Counted from the first letter of the stretch, positions 35,304-44,986 are shown. The stretch is DNA of 64,000 bases from Lachnospiraceae bacterium (GCA_014804425.1 JAAUZV010000006.1:70540-134539), one strand, 5' to 3'. Made by a program: numbers and translations. The notes: generated by a model not told the origin, from the letters alone.

Positions 35304-36224
35304 TCAGGCGTCCGGCAAATAACGCCCCTTGAGATGCTCCTCCATATACGCTATGTACGGTCTTCTTTCCACCTCATCTGCGTGCTGTTCATACCAGATA
35401 AACGCTTCCCGCAGACCATCCTGCAGATTCCTCGTATCTTTCATCCATTCGCATTGTCCGGAGACATCCAGCACATATTCATAATCAGAAAAACAAAAAT
35501 ATTTCCGCTGTTCGATCTCCTTTGGCACATGGACAAACCGCGCCTGCTTACCGACGACCCGATAGCAGAGCGCAGCCCACTCGCGAACAGAAACCTCATT
35601 GGGATTTCCGACATTAAAAATATGCTGCTCCGGCTTTTTCTGTAAGATCACATCAATGAACCTGCATAGATCGTGCACATGGAAAAACTGCAATTTCATC
35701 TCTCCGTCTCCGGGCAGATAGAACGGCCTGTCCTGCAACGCGCAGTCAAAAACAAGCGCCTCCCGATACACATCGTTCATCGGTCCGTATAAGTACGGCG
35801 GCCTAAGAATGTAGGCGCCCGGCTTTCTTTTTTGCAGGGTCTCCTCCGCTTCGATCTTATCCGTGCCGTATTTTCCCCAAAACCGGTTCACACCCAACGG
35901 CTCATCCTCCGCAAACGGCTGTTTTCCCGTTTCCGGATAAACGGCGCTTGAACTGATCAGGATATACTCGTCACAGCCGCCAAGCGCATCCAGTAACTGT
36001 GCAACATCCTGAGACGTATATGCGGTATCGATCACAACATCAAAATGATAAGGCCGAAGAATCTCTCCCAGATCATGTCTGTCCGCCTGTATGAGCGTAA
36101 CGCCCTCAGACTGTGTGCGGCTGTTTCTGTTTAATACATAAACGTCCCATCCCTTTGCGACAAAATATTCCGCAACAGCACGGCTCACAAACACCGTGCC
36201 GCCGGTCACCAGTATTTTTTTCAT
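35304..36224 (-). CDS. NAD-dependent epimerase/dehydratase (extended SDR)
   Basis: 306 residues from the ATG at 36224 (MKKILVTGGTVFVSRAVAEY). The glycine-rich NAD motif is GGTVFVS rather than GxxGxxG, as in a subset of these proteins. SSSAVYP and YGTDK give the Ser and the YxxxK pair. DVVIDTAYTSQDV and FFHVHDLCRFIDVIL are typical. It should act on a nucleotide sugar or similar; an RNA-binding epimerase-like relative is possible. It lies 45 bases upstream of the VOC gene on the same strand. Confidence 0.82.
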   Translation of the reverse strand: MKKILVTGGTVFVSRAVAEYFVAKGWDVYVLNRNSRTQSEGVTLIQADRHDLGEILRPYHFDVVIDTAYTSQDVAQLLDALGGCDEYILISSSAVYPETGKQPFAEDEPLGVNRFWGKYGTDKIEAEETLQKRKPGAYILRPPYLYGPMNDVYREALVFDCALQDRPFYLPGDGEMKLQFFHVHDLCRFIDVILQKKPEQHIFNVGNPNEVSVREWAALCYRVVGKQARFVHVPKEIEQRKYFCFSDYEYVLDVSGQCEWMKDTRNLQDGLREAFIWYEQHADEVERRPYIAYMEEHLKGRYLPDA

Positions 36225-36262
36225 ACGATTCCACCATTTTACCAAGCCTGAAAATTTGATTT

Positions 36263-37033
36263 TTACATACTGCTCTTTTCTAACATTTTCTCTTTCTCTG
36301 CCCCTGTAACAAGCATCACGATAGAGACCGCAAGCATCACGATCTGCATGATTTCAAAGCACCCGTTCAGATTCATGAACAGCGCGGTGTCCTTCCATTG
36401 CACATATCCGGCAAGATTGGCAAAGATATCATACACAAAATGCAGGATCATGGGAAGTATGAGATTTCTTGATCGCAGATAAATCGCTGCGAAAGCAAAC
36501 CCGATCATTCCGGTCGATAAAAATCTCCACAGATCCCATCCCGTTACGACATGGATCGCGCCAAATAACAGAAAACTGATCCCGGCGTACAGCAGCCTGA
36601 CCTGCCATGTCCTCCGATCCTGATGAAAATATCCCTCCAGCACAAGTCCGCGAAAAACCAATTCCTCATAAAATCCGGTCGTCAGCTGCTGCAAAAAGAT
36701 CCGTGAAATGACAAGCCCCAGCGAAAGCCCGGCAATCTGCCCAAAACCGACCGCATATAGGATCAGATAGTAAAAAAAGAAGATTCCGAATCCGGCTCCT
36801 GCCCGAAAAGCCGCTTTATTTTGTCTTGGCGCAAGAATTTCTGTTCCCCTGCGTTCATATGTTTTGCACATCAGCATGAGCGCCAGCACGCCAAAAGAAA
36901 GCCGGAGCAGACTGCTGAACAAATACCATGTCGTCCCGGAAAGCCACTCCATAACAAGGAGCGAAATTGTGATAAATACTGCCGCGACCGCAACGGCATA
37001 GACAATGCCGATCCAGGCTTTTTTATTTTTCAT
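36263..37033 (-). CDS. CPBP family intramembrane metalloprotease
   Basis: 256 residues from the ATG at 37033, which follows GGAGAG at 7 bases. About seven membrane helices. The CPBP (Abi/Rce1) motifs are FYEELVFRGLV (EExxxR), FGAIHVV with a His, and HFVYDIFANL. Members cleave membrane substrates or act in bacteriocin self-immunity. No bacteriocin gene is seen nearby. Confidence 0.85.
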   Translation of the reverse strand: MKNKKAWIGIVYAVAVAAVFITISLLVMEWLSGTTWYLFSSLLRLSFGVLALMLMCKTYERRGTEILAPRQNKAAFRAGAGFGIFFFYYLILYAVGFGQIAGLSLGLVISRIFLQQLTTGFYEELVFRGLVLEGYFHQDRRTWQVRLLYAGISFLLFGAIHVVTGWDLWRFLSTGMIGFAFAAIYLRSRNLILPMILHFVYDIFANLAGYVQWKDTALFMNLNGCFEIMQIVMLAVSIVMLVTGAEKEKMLEKSSM

Positions 37034-37175
37034 CGTTCTTCTCTCCATATTGCAAAAATGTATAAGACATTATAACACAAAACACTAAGAAATGATAAAC
37101 GAATTATCCTCTTTCGCAGCCTTAATTACGATTTGCAGGTACCCCATATCAGGAAATACTATTTCTCAATTTCGT

Positions 37176-37219
37176 AAAAAGAGGATGAACGGCATTGCAC
37201 TGCCTTCACCCTCTTTTTT
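37176..37219. terminator. Bidirectional terminator after the pullulanase gene
   Basis: AAAAAGAGGATGAACGGC and GCCTTCACCCTCTTTTTT form a long stem with T-runs on both strands. It lies 41 bases beyond the pullulanase stop codon. Confidence 0.85.
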
Positions 37220-37259
37220 GATCATACGAAGCCGCCTGAGAGGCGATCACCGTTTCTTC

Positions 37260-40034
37260 TTACTTCTTTTTCTTTTTTACGATTGCAAATGCAACGCCGC
37301 CGATCACCACAACTACTGCCGCTACGATCCCGACAATCACGCCTACATTTACAGAACTCTCCTTCACTTCTTCGGAAGCCACAGGTTCTACCGTATCTAT
37401 CACCGTATCCTCCGGCGTCGGTGTCGCCTCAGGCGTTACCTCCACCTCTGCTGCGTCTCCGGTCTTTACAAGCACCATTGCGGAGATCGGGGATACCGTA
37501 ACCTCACTGCCCGTCACCGTCTCGATCGCTTCGGTTCCGGCCTTCTCACCGTTGATATACACATCCCATGTACCGCTCGGCAGTGTCACGGTCGTCTCTG
37601 CATTGTTCGCATTAAAGATCACGAACAGACCGTCGGATACTTCGCCGTTTGCACCGCCCTCGATGCTGAACGCCACTACATTGTCATCCAAGCCGTCCAT
37701 AGCGGTGATATTGTTCTTTACATCATCTGCATCGCTCATGCGAAGTGCTGCATGCTCCTTGCGGAACGCGATCAGTCCCTTGTAATACTGGTATACATTC
37801 CAATAGGTCTCGTCATCCAGCGTATCCCATTTTATGCTGTTGACCGAGTCAGGTGAAGCATAGCTGTTCTCGTTGAAGCTGCCGTCCTCATTGACCTTGG
37901 AGCGAAGCATCTCCTCACCCGCCTGCATGAACGGAATACCCTGAGAGGTAAGGACAATCGCTGCCGCCAGATTATTCATGCGCACCTGCTCCTCAAACGT
38001 TGTGCCTCTCGCCGAGGTTGCGATCCTGTCGATCAGCGCAAGATTATCATGGCAGGACGCATAGTTGACGCTCTGAGAAGGACTCGGACACCATGACGGC
38101 ATTCCCATAAAGCAATCTTCAATCAGACTCTCTCTGTCCCTTGCACCGGAGACAAAGCCCACCTCATCATTGTTGAACACATTACCTCTTATTCCGTCTC
38201 TGATCGTATCGCTGAAGAACGCAAACTCCGGTGTTTGATCCGCATGCGTCTGCGTTGTGAGCGTATAGCCTTCCTTGGTCAGCGTCGTGGACATCGTCCA
38301 GCCCTCGCCGTAAAAGATCACGTTCGGATGATCTTTGTGTACTTCCGCGATCACTTCGTTGATCGTCTCATTATCGATCAGTCCGACCAGATCGAAACGG
38401 AAACCGTCGATATGGTACTCATCCGCCCAATAGCATACGGAATCCACAATATACTTCTTTACCATGCTCCGCTCGGAAGCTGTATCATTGCCGCAGCCGG
38501 AACCGTTGGAGTACTTTCCGTCCGCATCGATTCTTGAAAAATATCCCGGCACGATCTGGTTGAAGCAGAAATTACCGGCATTATAAACATGGTTGTATAC
38601 CACGTCCATGACAACGCTGATGCCGTTATCATGAAGCGCTTTCACCATCTCTTTCATCTCTTTGACTCTGACTTCTCCGTTATAGGGATCCGTTGAGTAA
38701 GAGCCTTCCGGCACATTATAGTTGACCGGATCGTAACCCCAGTTAAACTGCGGTGTATCAAGCTTTGTCTCATCTACTGAGCCGTAATCATAAACCGGGA
38801 GCAGATGAAGGTGCGTGATACCTAAGTCCTTAATATGATCAAGTCCTGTCGGGATTCCCGATGCGGTAGTTGTACCCGTCTCGGTCAATCCTAAGTATTT
38901 TCCCGTATTGGTGATGCCCGATGAGGAATCGGAAGATAAATCCCTCACATGAAGCTCATACAATACCACATCATTAACTGACAGATCGGCATTGGGATTT
39001 GTATCAGCATCCCATCCCGCCGGATTCGTAGAATCCAGATCAATGACCATCGCGCGGTTTCCGTTTACGCCCGTGGTGCGCGCATAAGGATCGCACGCCT
39101 CGTTTTCGTTTCCGCCCACCGTCACCGAATAGGTATAATAAGTTCCGTTCAGATCGCCCTCTTTTTCAACGACCCATGTTCCGTTTGCATCCTCGGTCAT
39201 CGGAAGCTGCTCGATCAGATCGTCCTCTCCCGCCGTACCGGACTCGTACAGGTTAACTGCCACAGATGCTGCTGTCGGCGCCCATACGCGGAACGTTGTC
39301 TTTTCCGGTGTCCATACTGCACCGAGATCGTCTCCGTCATAAGTATATTCGTCTTCAAATTCTGCCGTTGAAAAAATATCCGGCATCGTGATCGGATAAT
39401 CGCTTCCGTCATATGTAATGGTGTAGCTTCCTGCTATATCCAATGTGTCGGAAAGTGTGATCACATATTCTTTATCCGCAGATGATGTCACGTCCGCAAC
39501 GGAAACTGCTCCATCCGAACCCGTTACTTTGAATGCGCTCACTAAATCCCCCTCAATGTTTCCTGTCATCTTGACAAATATGGTTTCAGCGCCGTCATAG
39601 CCCGCACTGATGAGCTTAATACCGCTAACACTGTCCTCTCCTAATTCCATCGTATAACCTTCCACTCCGGATTCCACATATACATGAACCGTTCCGGATA
39701 CCACGTCACCCAGCTCAATGAACTGATCCATATCGACATCCTTTGCCCAGTCCTGTGTGCGGACAATAAATCCTACCGAAGTAACGCCCGGTGCGATGAT
39801 CTTGGTAGCGACCATCTCGCCGTCTTCTTCCACGAACTCGTAACCGGCTCCATCGGAACCCGAGTCCCACATCCACACATCCCATCCGTCGTAATTACCA
39901 TCCTCGCGATGATAGTGCAGCTTCAAGGTCAGATCTTCGGCGGCCGCCGCAGGCATCACATTCAGAAATGCCGTAAGTACCGTCGTGAGAAACATGACCA
40001 ACGCCATAGAAAACGTTTTCAGCCTCTTGTACAT
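37260..40034 (-). CDS. pulA: Cell-surface type I pullulanase
   Basis: 924 residues from the ATG at 40034 (MYKRLKTFSMALVMF), after AAGGAGGG. Order: signal peptide ending AAAAE (about 33), CBM41-like starch-binding domain (LTLKLHYHREDGNYDGWDVW), a second small beta domain, CBM48 (WTPEKTTFRVWAPTAASVAV), GH13 catalytic domain with FNWGYDPVNYNVPEGSYS, DVVYNHVY, GFRFDLVGLID (nucleophile Asp), FYGEGW (acid Glu) and SCHDN, a C-terminal beta domain, then a P/E/T linker, membrane helix and KKKKK. It cleaves alpha-1,6 bonds in pullulan and starch outside the cell. Confidence 0.95.
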   Translation of the reverse strand: MYKRLKTFSMALVMFLTTVLTAFLNVMPAAAAEDLTLKLHYHREDGNYDGWDVWMWDSGSDGAGYEFVEEDGEMVATKIIAPGVTSVGFIVRTQDWAKDVDMDQFIELGDVVSGTVHVYVESGVEGYTMELGEDSVSGIKLISAGYDGAETIFVKMTGNIEGDLVSAFKVTGSDGAVSVADVTSSADKEYVITLSDTLDIAGSYTITYDGSDYPITMPDIFSTAEFEDEYTYDGDDLGAVWTPEKTTFRVWAPTAASVAVNLYESGTAGEDDLIEQLPMTEDANGTWVVEKEGDLNGTYYTYSVTVGGNENEACDPYARTTGVNGNRAMVIDLDSTNPAGWDADTNPNADLSVNDVVLYELHVRDLSSDSSSGITNTGKYLGLTETGTTTASGIPTGLDHIKDLGITHLHLLPVYDYGSVDETKLDTPQFNWGYDPVNYNVPEGSYSTDPYNGEVRVKEMKEMVKALHDNGISVVMDVVYNHVYNAGNFCFNQIVPGYFSRIDADGKYSNGSGCGNDTASERSMVKKYIVDSVCYWADEYHIDGFRFDLVGLIDNETINEVIAEVHKDHPNVIFYGEGWTMSTTLTKEGYTLTTQTHADQTPEFAFFSDTIRDGIRGNVFNNDEVGFVSGARDRESLIEDCFMGMPSWCPSPSQSVNYASCHDNLALIDRIATSARGTTFEEQVRMNNLAAAIVLTSQGIPFMQAGEEMLRSKVNEDGSFNENSYASPDSVNSIKWDTLDDETYWNVYQYYKGLIAFRKEHAALRMSDADDVKNNITAMDGLDDNVVAFSIEGGANGEVSDGLFVIFNANNAETTVTLPSGTWDVYINGEKAGTEAIETVTGSEVTVSPISAMVLVKTGDAAEVEVTPEATPTPEDTVIDTVEPVASEEVKESSVNVGVIVGIVAAVVVVIGGVAFAIVKKKKK

Positions 40035-40145
40035 GTTATCTTGCCCTCCTTGCAATTACCGTTTTTAGGTCATTGTGAAACACCATGCCTAACTGTTCTT
40101 CTCTATCTCATACGGTAATGCATACGGCACTTTTTGTCAATATCC

Positions 40146-40165
40146 TTTTCGAAAATATTCGAAAA
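40146..40165. promoter_or_regulatory. Palindrome upstream of the pullulanase gene, possible operator
   Basis: TTTTCGAA-AATA-TTCGAAAA, a perfect 8-bp inverted repeat with a 4-base spacer (plus strand). Downstream of it on the minus strand is TTGACA (40136-40141), a likely -35 box, though no clear -10 follows. A sugar-responsive regulator could bind; the regulator is unknown. Confidence 0.5.
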
Positions 40166-40253
40166 TATACGTTTTGCACAAATTTTCCGTCTTTTTTTCT
40201 ACGTCCTGCCCCTTGTGCTGCTCCTATCTGCGGCGGGCACTTTCCGATTCCTA

Positions 40254-41153
40254 TCACAGCGTTTTCTCCGCCATCATATAGTAAATGCATATCTGATAGC
40301 CGGCATAACCATACATATGATCTAAGCCGCTATAAGTATAGCTCAGATAAACTTCCTTCATTCCCTTCTTTTCTAAGTACCCGTTCGCGGCAATGACAAG
40401 ATTTACCGCAATGTGCCTGCCGCGAAATGCTGGTCTTACCGTTGTGCAGCCGACGCTGCCAAGTTTTTGCTTCTCATCCCCAATCGTTACGATCAAGGTT
40501 CCTACCACGTCTCCCCCTAATACCGCGATCAGTACCCTGGCCGGACTGTCCGCATGATACAAACCTTCCTGCCGGTAGTATTCCGTAAATGCGCTGTATG
40601 CGTCATCCGTGCAGGCGCACACTTGCTCCAGATCGTCCGAAACCGCCCATCGGTATGTCATCCCCTCCACGACATCCCCCACCTGCGGGCTGGCTTTCGT
40701 AAAATGTGTCAGGAGACATTTCATATCAAAGCAGTTGCATTCCCACGCATGGATATATCCCCTTTTTGTAAAAAAATCACTTGCCGTCTCATCAAGCCCT
40801 GGGGTGAGCGCCTCGTTTTCGGAATCAAACCAGCGTTTCGACGTAGGAACTCCCGGCGTGATATAATCAAAGCCTGCTCCGACGATCAGCCTTTCATATC
40901 CGCAATCCTTTACAAGCTGCTCCGCGCTCTCCAAAAGCCTGCTTCCGATCCCTCTGTTCCGATATTTTTCATCCACACAGAATAAGAGCAGCGCATCTTT
41001 ATTTACAACGGCCGCCCCGATCAACTTATGCCGCGCATCTCTTTCTTCTATGATTCTGTTATTTTCGTCGCTCAAGATCCGCCGTACCGTGTTCTCATCT
41101 CTCACGATCAAAGGAAAATTCCTTTGATAGATTTCAAACAATTCTTCTTCCAT
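40254..41153 (-). CDS. Two-domain GNAT acetyltransferase
   Basis: 299 residues from the ATG at 41153 (MEEELFEIYQ). The open frame extends 30 codons upstream, but that part lies in the terminator of the previous gene. Two GNAT domains: the first with VDEKYRNRGIGSRLLESAEQ (acetyl-CoA loop), the second, degenerate, with TVRPAFRGRHIAVNLVIAAN. It should acetylate an amine; substrate unknown. Confidence 0.82.
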   Translation of the reverse strand: MEEELFEIYQRNFPLIVRDENTVRRILSDENNRIIEERDARHKLIGAAVVNKDALLLFCVDEKYRNRGIGSRLLESAEQLVKDCGYERLIVGAGFDYITPGVPTSKRWFDSENEALTPGLDETASDFFTKRGYIHAWECNCFDMKCLLTHFTKASPQVGDVVEGMTYRWAVSDDLEQVCACTDDAYSAFTEYYRQEGLYHADSPARVLIAVLGGDVVGTLIVTIGDEKQKLGSVGCTTVRPAFRGRHIAVNLVIAANGYLEKKGMKEVYLSYTYSGLDHMYGYAGYQICIYYMMAEKTL

Positions 41154-41223
41154 ATGTCCCGGTCCCTTTCTTCCTGTCAGGGCAAAATCCCTCTCATGCC
41201 ACAGCTCATACGCTTGGCTTTCC

Positions 41224-41260
41224 AAAAAAAACGCACCGGACAACGCTCTGTCCGGTGCGT
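41224..41260 (-). terminator. Terminator after the yqeY-like gene
   Basis: On the minus strand CGCACCGGACA, loop GAGCGT, TGTCCGGTGCG and eight T's. A perfect 11-bp stem. It ends the flagellin/FlaG/YqeY stretch. Confidence 0.93.
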
Positions 41261-41305
41261 ATGAATAGGCTATTGTCGGAAAACAGTGATTGCATCAATG
41301 CTTCC

Positions 41306-41752
41306 TTATTTCAGTACTTCGCCGACCAGTTTGTTGACAAGGCCGCCATCCGCGCGTCCTTTTACCTTCGGCATCAGCTCTTTCATAACTTTTCCTTTCT
41401 CTTTTGCCGAGGGATTCTCAATGCCGAGCGCTGTGATCGTCTCCGCAATGACAGCCCTAAGCTGTTCTTCGCTCATTTCCTCGGGCGCAAACTCGCTCAA
41501 GACCGCGATGCGTGCCTCACACTGCGCTTTAATATCGGTTCTGTCCGCAGGAGCAAGCTCCATTGTTTCCTTTGTCTGCTTTAACTCCTTCTTGACAACC
41601 TCAAATTCCTCTGCCTCAGTCAGATCCTCGCGCTTGTCGATCGCTTTATTCTTCAGCGCGGATAACAGCATCGATAAGGATTCCTTACGCTCCTTATCAT
41701 GATTCTTCATTGCCGTTACCATCTCGGCTCTGACCTTGTCTATCATACTCAT
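41306..41752 (-). CDS. yqeY: GatB/YqeY domain protein
   Basis: 148 residues from the ATG at 41752 (MSMIDKVRAEM), 9 bases after GAGGG; a TTG two codons earlier is too close. The length and the pattern ALKNKAIDKREDLTEAEEFE, DIKAQCEARIAVLSEFAPEE and GKVMKELMPKVKGRADGGLV are typical of YqeY. It is related to the tRNA-binding tail of GatB and is thought to bind RNA; its role is not settled. It is 95 bases downstream of the flagellin gene. Confidence 0.93.
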   Translation of the reverse strand: MSMIDKVRAEMVTAMKNHDKERKESLSMLLSALKNKAIDKREDLTEAEEFEVVKKELKQTKETMELAPADRTDIKAQCEARIAVLSEFAPEEMSEEQLRAVIAETITALGIENPSAKEKGKVMKELMPKVKGRADGGLVNKLVGEVLK

Positions 41753-41846
41753 TGCCAATTTCCCTCTTTTCCGTTACGTCTGCAGCATTCCTGCCGCAGC
41801 AGTTCAGCCCTCGGCTTCCCTGTTATGCTGACCGGTCTGTTACACC

Positions 41847-42602
41847 TTATTTCATCAGCTTCGTCACAAGTGATTCTTCCTCCATCTGATTCCGAAGCAT
41901 CATATTCTTATACTCTTCCAATACTTCATCCTTCTTCTTGTCGGAAATCGCCTGCGGCATATCAAGATCCTCGATGCGGCTCGTTGCACCGCTCAAGTTC
42001 TCGGCTGCGTTCATGTTGTAATTGTAGGCACCCTCCAGCGCATTCGCACTTGCGCCCATGCCGCTTCTCATGCTGCTGATCTGATCGATGGCTTTGTCCA
42101 CGCGGCTCATATCAAAATTGCCGGTCACATTATACCCTTCCAGACCAAGCGCTTTAAGCGTTGCATTCGCCGTTTTGACATCCGGTCCCGTTCCGTCCGG
42201 ATTCGTCGCCATGCCAAGCGCATTCTCACCGTCCAACAGATTCTTGGTATTATAGGTCGTATTGCTCACAATATCGGTGATCCCCTTTAAGTAACCGTCG
42301 ATCTCTTTTTGGATCGCGCTCTTATCCGAGGCCGTGAGCAGTCCGCTCGATGCCTTCACGCTCGCGCTCTTGATGGACTGCAGATAATCATGAATACCGG
42401 AAAGCGCACCGTCACCGATCTTCGTTAAGTTGATGCCGTCTTTTGCGTTCTGTCCGCCGACCTGCATGCCGTTATCCTGGCTTTTCAGATTCTGTACCTG
42501 TGTTAAACCCGCCGCATCATCCGCAGCGCCGTTGATCCGCTTACCGCTTGCAATCGTCCCGTAATTCACATTGGTATATCCATTTACTCCTTCTACTCTC
42601 AT
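41847..42602 (-). CDS. Short flagellin-like protein
   Basis: 251 residues. The flagellin D0/D1 regions are visible: GKRINGAADDAAGLTQVQNL and QNAKDGINLTKIGDGALSGI in the N-half, and ANALEGAYNYNMNAAENLSG in the C-half, with a short middle (about 110-170). The first residues, MRVEGVNGYTNVNYG, lack the usual MxINxN start, and the C-terminus ends SLVTKLMK. No flagellar motor, hook or export gene is in the window. It is next to a FlaG-domain gene 20 bases upstream. It may be a minor flagellin or a flagellin-derived surface protein. Confidence 0.82.
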   Translation of the reverse strand: MRVEGVNGYTNVNYGTIASGKRINGAADDAAGLTQVQNLKSQDNGMQVGGQNAKDGINLTKIGDGALSGIHDYLQSIKSASVKASSGLLTASDKSAIQKEIDGYLKGITDIVSNTTYNTKNLLDGENALGMATNPDGTGPDVKTANATLKALGLEGYNVTGNFDMSRVDKAIDQISSMRSGMGASANALEGAYNYNMNAAENLSGATSRIEDLDMPQAISDKKKDEVLEEYKNMMLRNQMEEESLVTKLMK

Positions 42603-42622
42603 TGTGATCCCCTGCCTTTCCG

Positions 42623-43261
42623 TTAAACCTCTGTCTCAAACATCATGCCCCTCATCGTATGCAGATGCTCGATCATCTTCTGTATTTCCTCACTTGGAAT
42701 TTCCTTCACAATTTTCTGATCGTCCGCTTCCGTGATCGTGATCGTATAGCGCTCGATATCGTCATTGTACCCGAAGCGTACGTTATGCCTTAACGAGCGC
42801 ATCCGCTCCTCGGCATTCTCCATCGCCTTCTCCGCCATGACCTTCTCATAGTAGCTGTCCTGCTCCGCAGGCTCCTTCTTTTCTTCCTGTTGTCTGCTGA
42901 TCCGCCGTCCGTCCTGCGCGGGCATTCTGTTTATACGATTTGTCCCCTGCGGTCTTGAAACCCGTTCTCCGCTTACGCTGCCTTCCGCGTCCTTCCCGGT
43001 TCTTACAGCCGTTTGCGTCTGTGCCTTAGGCTGCATGACATCCGACGTCATAACAGATGGCGTCACAGAAACATTTGCCGCTGCAGCTCCCGCCCCGCTC
43101 GGCGTTACGGCCTGCGGTGCCGGGCTTGGAGCCGATGCCTTGGGCGGCATCTTGACTTCTGTCTTTGGTACGCGCTGCGGTGCCGGGCTTGATACCTGGG
43201 GCATCTCTACGCGGATGGGCTTTGCGCCTCCTGCGGTCACATCAGTTATCCCCATATCCAT
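42623..43261 (-). CDS. FlaG-like C-terminal domain protein with a Pro/Ala-rich N-half
   Basis: 212 residues. Residues 1-120 are disordered-looking, with many P, A, S, Q and V residues. The C-terminal 55 match FlaG: NVRFGYNDDIERYTITITEA, then KEIPSEEIQKMIEHLHTMRG and MMFETEV. FlaG proteins affect flagellar filament length or flagellin assembly. It is directly upstream of the flagellin-like gene, and the long N-half is unusual for FlaG (about 110-130 residues). The ATG at 43261 follows AAAGGA. Confidence 0.72.
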   Translation of the reverse strand: MDMGITDVTAGGAKPIRVEMPQVSSPAPQRVPKTEVKMPPKASAPSPAPQAVTPSGAGAAAANVSVTPSVMTSDVMQPKAQTQTAVRTGKDAEGSVSGERVSRPQGTNRINRMPAQDGRRISRQQEEKKEPAEQDSYYEKVMAEKAMENAEERMRSLRHNVRFGYNDDIERYTITITEADDQKIVKEIPSEEIQKMIEHLHTMRGMMFETEV

Positions 43262-43418
43262 CCCTGTCCTTTCACTGATCGACTTGCCGAAATCCGTTTC
43301 CTGCTCATATCTATTTCCATTATATTCCCATTCTGCAAAAAAAACAAGAGATTGGTTGGGCGTTTTGTGCTGTTTTTTCTGTCTTTTTCGGCTTTTGCCG
43401 CGGCCCCGGCCAATATCC

Positions 43419-44183
43419 TCACCGCGCCAGGTGATAGGTTTCCCTCACACGGTTTTTGTATTTCCCAAATAATGATTCCGCTCTGCTCAATTGTTCCTCA
43501 ATCTCTTTGAGACCGGTCACCTGATAAAACGGCTCCAGCTCACGGACGATCTCTAAAGGCAGGTGTTCGGAAATATGGCACAGTCCATAATCAAAATGCC
43601 TCGGCGTATATAGAAGCCGTACTGTCTCAACCAGCGCGTTCACAACGTTTTCCATATACTTCATATATGCCTCTAAATATTGACCTCTCTTTATGTATTT
43701 CATCACCCTGCTCATCTGCCGCACCCTGTTTTCATTCTGTACAAGCACACGGCTGATCTCACCTTTATCTATTTCATATTCATAAAAAGAAATGATGTTC
43801 CCTTTATCAAAAAGAACGAAGGGCGCCTCCGCGATATCCCCTTTCGCATAGCAGGTTGCCGCCTTCCCTCTGATCTCATGCGACTGCACACAAATATCAA
43901 GCGTCAGGTACTCGGATGTATGTGCCAAATGTACATTGCTCTGCGCGATTTCCGGTCTGATCTCATCCACTCTCGAATCAATATCCGCCAGTTCCCCCAA
44001 TTTCGCGATACACTCAGACAAAAAGGATTCCTGATGGGATTTTTCCACATCAAACCAAAAATCAATATCGGAATATTCATCAACCCGGCCGATCCCGTCC
44101 GCGCCCTCCAGCCACATGGCATTGACATATGGCTTCTCTATGCTGAATTTTTTCAGATATTCTATGATCTGCTCCCGATTCAT
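43419..44183 (-). CDS. Nucleotidyltransferase-domain protein
   Basis: 254 residues. The N-terminal domain shows a Pol-beta type site: GADGIGRVDEYSDIDFWFDV (Gly-rich stretch and DxD). A helical C-terminal domain follows (KYIKRGQYLEAYMKYMENVV). This layout fits small-molecule nucleotidyltransferases such as aminoglycoside-modifying enzymes or their housekeeping relatives. Substrate unknown. It is 15 bases downstream of a methyltransferase gene. Confidence 0.75.
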   Translation of the reverse strand: MNREQIIEYLKKFSIEKPYVNAMWLEGADGIGRVDEYSDIDFWFDVEKSHQESFLSECIAKLGELADIDSRVDEIRPEIAQSNVHLAHTSEYLTLDICVQSHEIRGKAATCYAKGDIAEAPFVLFDKGNIISFYEYEIDKGEISRVLVQNENRVRQMSRVMKYIKRGQYLEAYMKYMENVVNALVETVRLLYTPRHFDYGLCHISEHLPLEIVRELEPFYQVTGLKEIEEQLSRAESLFGKYKNRVRETYHLAR

Positions 44184-44198
44184 CGTACGTCATCCTTT

Positions 44199-44975
44199 CT
44201 AAACGGCTGCTTTTTTAGCCGTAAACAGATACCGCGCCATTTTCCCGCGGAACACCTCAAACGGCTCCAAAGCGCACTCCGTCTGCATGAGCAGCATCCG
44301 GTACCAGTCCTCCTCACCTGCCTGCAGGAATGCTTTTTTCAGAGAATCTGCTGCCTCACGCTTCCGTTTCAGCAGTTCATAACATTCTGCGGTAATATCC
44401 TCCACCATAAAATCGATGTTATTTTTTCTGAATGCTTCCGCAAGCTTTGTCGTATCCACATTGTCCGTTTTGGGCATGACATCGCCCTCCTGATAGGCAC
44501 AAAAGAATACGCCGCCCGGACGCAGCCACCGAAAAAGCTGTCCGACAAACGCCGCCATGTCATCGGCAAAATACATCGTATCCATTGATACGATCAGATC
44601 AAACGCGGCTTCGGGATATGCGATCCTGCCGATGACGCCCCGCCGGAAATCCGACTGCTGCGGATATTGCTGCTTTGCCGTCTGTATTGCCTGCTCGGAA
44701 TAATCAAACCCGTGGATAAACGCCCCTGTTTTTCTCTGCAGATAGCCCAGCATTTTTCCGTTCCCGCAGCCGATGTCCAAGATGTTCGCCTGCCTATTTT
44801 GCGGTACATATGCTAAGATCCTGTCTATCTGGCGAATATCGCTGAATCCGTCTTGCGAGAAATCTTCGCCGAACGCTTTTTTGCAGAATTCCCCGAATAC
44901 ACCCGACTTTGCCGCCATCGAGTAAAACGCTTCATATTCATGAAAAAATAATAAGTCCTGCGTGTCCTTTTCCAT
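44199..44975 (-). CDS. SAM-dependent class I methyltransferase
   Basis: 258 residues. The SAM-binding motif is ILDIGCGNGKMLGYL (about residues 57-71); motif II/III include FDLIVSMDTMYFADDM and RWLRPGGVFFCAYQ. The C-terminal part is helical. The substrate cannot be read off. The ATG at 44975 follows GGAGAG, 11 bases after the UDP-sugar decarboxylase gene ends. Confidence 0.88.
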   Translation of the reverse strand: MEKDTQDLLFFHEYEAFYSMAAKSGVFGEFCKKAFGEDFSQDGFSDIRQIDRILAYVPQNRQANILDIGCGNGKMLGYLQRKTGAFIHGFDYSEQAIQTAKQQYPQQSDFRRGVIGRIAYPEAAFDLIVSMDTMYFADDMAAFVGQLFRWLRPGGVFFCAYQEGDVMPKTDNVDTTKLAEAFRKNNIDFMVEDITAECYELLKRKREAADSLKKAFLQAGEEDWYRMLLMQTECALEPFEVFRGKMARYLFTAKKAAV

Positions 44976-44986
44976 TTCAGTCTCTC

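Noticed and set aside
41153..41243. Upstream 30-codon extension of the GNAT protein
   Set aside because: It overlaps the yqeY terminator hairpin and T-run, so transcription would not normally cross it as coding leader.
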